Origin: Candidatus Raymondbacteria bacterium RIFOXYA2_FULL_49_16
GTDB taxonomy: Bacteria; Fibrobacterota; OXYB2-FULL-49-7; XYB2-FULL-49-35
Direction of reading: 5' to 3'
Length of the DNA: 64,000 nucleotides
Assembly: GCA_001789205.1 (NCBI GenBank)
Contig: MFYT01000001.1
Span: 14,487 to 78,486, forward strand
Translations under genes and position numbers: made by a program
The notes under the pieces: model-generated
The model's input: the letters and a program-made list of their open reading frames with translations, nothing else
What the model was told of the DNA's origin: nothing
Databases searched by the model: none
In this document: positions 62,469-64,000 of the stretch, in pieces
Layout of the letters: every line of letters starts with the position of its first letter
Numbering within the stretch: position 1 is the first letter of the stretch

Positions 62469-63917
62469 ATGAAATCGCCATCCATGCCTATGAAGGAATT
62501 CCTTCTGGAACGCGGCCGAGTGCTGGAAACCTGGCCCACGGGCAAGGACCTTTCATTCGACGAGAGCGTCCAGTACCAGAGGGGTATTGCTGACGGAAAG
62601 AGGTTTTCGTCTGTTTTACAAAAGGCGCGGTCCGCAAAGCGCGTTCTTATCCAGCCCCGCGCTGGCGTGGCGCTTCTCGATGAGCATATCAGGCTCCTCA
62701 AATACCTAGAGGACGAGGGCGCGGCCGACCTTCTTCCCTCCACCATCGACGCGTACACGCGTCAGAACCGGTACGATGAGGCGGCCCGAGGAATTGAAAA
62801 GTCAACTGCTGCCGGCCACTCCTTGCTGAATGGATTTCCCGCGGTGAACTACGGTGTGCAGGGATGCCGCCGTGTAACGGAAAGCGTCGCAAAACCAATC
62901 CAGGTGCGTCATGGGACCCCGGACGCGCGCCTGCTTGCGGAGATCACCCTTGCCGGAGGTTTTACGAGTTATGAGGGCGGCGGCGTTTCGTATAATATTC
63001 CCTATACAAAAAAGGTCCCGCTTGAAAAATCCATCCGCGACTGGCAGTATGTGGACAGGCTTGTTGGATTGTACGAAGAGCATGGGATCAGGATCAACCG
63101 CGAGCCTTTTGGCCCACTGACCGGCACTCTGGTGCCGCCGTGCATCAGCCACACAGTGGGAATCATTGAAGCGCTCCTTGCGCTGGAACAAGGGGTGAAA
63201 TCCATCACCCTTGGCTACGGACAGGGCGGGAATGTGGTCCAGGACATCGCCGCTGTGCAGACGCTCCGGGAACTTGCCAACGAATACTTGCATAAGGAAG
63301 GGTATGACGGGTTTGAACTCACCATTGTTTTTCATCAATGGATGGGCGGATTTCCCGAGGACGAAGCCAAGGCATATGCCGTTATAAACCTGGGCACAGT
63401 GGTGGCGGCCATGGCTGGCGCGGACAAAATCATTGTAAAGACGCCGCACGAGGCCATGGGCATACCCACCAAGGAGGCGAATGCGCAGGGACTCAAAACC
63501 ACGCGCCAGGTCTTGAGCATGCTCGAAGACCAGCGCTTTGATTTTTCGAATGAAAAAATTGAACGCGAAAAAGAAATAATCAAACAAGAGGTGGGCGGCC
63601 TGTTGCGCGCTGTGTTCGAACTGGGCAACGGCAATGTGGCGCAGGGAACAGTCAGGGCCTTTGCGGCCGGTATGCTCGATGTGCCGTTTGCGCCTTCAAT
63701 ATACAACCAGGGCAAAGTACTCCCCATTCGCGATAATGACGGGTGCATACGCCTGTTTTCCATGGGCGGCCTGCCTCTGCCAGAGGCAGTGGTTGCCTTT
63801 CACCGGGAACGGCTCGATGAACGGGCAAAGACCGAAAAGCGGGCGCTCTCGTTCCAAATGGTCACTGACGACATTTACGCAGTCAGCAAGGGCAAACTTA
63901 TTGGGAGGCCGAAATGA
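62469..63917 (+). CDS. glmE: Glutamate mutase epsilon (E) subunit
   Basis: The 482-residue TIM-barrel catalytic subunit has [52 protein letters not shown] and [21 protein letters not shown], as in known methylaspartate mutase E. It carries out the carbon-skeleton rearrangement with the S subunit. Length and all core blocks are complete. The next step, methylaspartate ammonia-lyase, is not in the window. Confidence 0.96.
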   Translation: MKSPSMPMKEFLLERGRVLETWPTGKDLSFDESVQYQRGIADGKRFSSVLQKARSAKRVLIQPRAGVALLDEHIRLLKYLEDEGAADLLPSTIDAYTRQNRYDEAARGIEKSTAAGHSLLNGFPAVNYGVQGCRRVTESVAKPIQVRHGTPDARLLAEITLAGGFTSYEGGGVSYNIPYTKKVPLEKSIRDWQYVDRLVGLYEEHGIRINREPFGPLTGTLVPPCISHTVGIIEALLALEQGVKSITLGYGQGGNVVQDIAAVQTLRELANEYLHKEGYDGFELTIVFHQWMGGFPEDEAKAYAVINLGTVVAAMAGADKIIVKTPHEAMGIPTKEANAQGLKTTRQVLSMLEDQRFDFSNEKIEREKEIIKQEVGGLLRAVFELGNGNVAQGTVRAFAAGMLDVPFAPSIYNQGKVLPIRDNDGCIRLFSMGGLPLPEAVVAFHRERLDERAKTEKRALSFQMVTDDIYAVSKGKLIGRPK

Positions 63918-64000
63918 GTGCGTCAAGAATAAACTGTCCTGTGCAAGTTGAACAATTCAACCCGGTCAAAGGCTAACCACCAGACCGGTACGGAACCCCG

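Noticed and set aside
63914-63976. 20-codon ORF whose ATG overlaps the glmE stop ([20 protein letters not shown])
   Set aside because: The ATGA overlap is suggestive, but it is very short, not recognised, and the window ends 24 bases later, so a real downstream gene cannot be judged.
1-64000. tRNA or rRNA genes
   Set aside because: No T-loop plus acceptor-stem pattern or rRNA-like sequence was recognised on either strand by eye; tRNAscan would settle it.

Overview
The window looks like chromosome from a Gram-negative, anaerobic or microaerophilic, polysaccharide-degrading bacterium. I infer a member of the FCB group, possibly Fibrobacterota (Chitinivibrionia/Chitinispirillia-like). The reasons are secreted enzymes ending in a PNPFNP-type FlgD-like/T9SS-like tail, lipoproteins, heavy use of sigma-54, an oxygen-detoxification set typical of anaerobes, and in-frame TGA codons that look like selenocysteine. 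The taxon is an inference, not a match.

Region 1 (1-14119) is a redox and oxygen-defence block. It holds thioredoxin, two short candidate selenoproteins with internal TGA codons (a DUF6132-like membrane peptide at 645-806 and a HesB/IscA-like protein at 1887-2177), an FmdB-type zinc ribbon, and a sigma-54 activator whose N-terminus is a complete ArsC-type arsenate reductase domain. These are followed by ferritin-like proteins, a ferredoxin-reductase-like flavoprotein, PTS enzyme I, a minus-strand operon rubredoxin > flavodiiron protein > ferritin > desulfoferrodoxin, a rubrerythrin, and NADPH/folate genes (pgl, zwf, metF). Five sites fit the sigma-54 -24/-12 consensus in front of these genes, suggesting one regulon possibly run by the ArsC-PAS-AAA activator.

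Region 2 (14242-18351) has a five-EF-hand protein with a structured leader carrying a six-codon mini-ORF, a CpxP-like lipoprotein with an ECF sigma/anti-sigma pair, an orphan IS3 OrfA-like gene, and an unknown exported protein.

Region 3 (18376-58204) is a roughly 40-kb glycan utilisation locus. It has two large PAS-AraC regulators and a ROK regulator. Its secreted proteins include three right-handed beta-helix proteins (two of them tandem paralogues), an SGNH-like protein, a purple-acid-phosphatase-like enzyme, a GH20/84-like multidomain enzyme, a heparinase II/III-like lyase, a PQQ-type propeller, a sialate-esterase-like protein and an NBR1-Ig protein. The cytoplasmic part has three Gfo/Idh/MocA dehydrogenases, a DegT aminotransferase, two amidohydrolases, a UroD-like protein and a ThuA protein. 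Import is by an Opp/Dpp-type ABC transporter in which the binding protein is fused to the first permease. No SusC/SusD pair is present. The substrate cannot be named from sequence; an amino- or uronic-acid-containing, possibly acylated or methylated glycan fits.

Region 4 (58205-59401) is a CopG/VapC toxin-antitoxin cassette bracketed by 16-bp perfect inverted repeats nested inside 76/87-bp direct repeats, so it looks like a mobile or inserted cassette. Region 5 (59578-63917) is a GntR regulator with a clear promoter/operator, followed by the coenzyme-B12 glutamate mutase operon (S, L, E), pointing to the methylaspartate route of glutamate metabolism.
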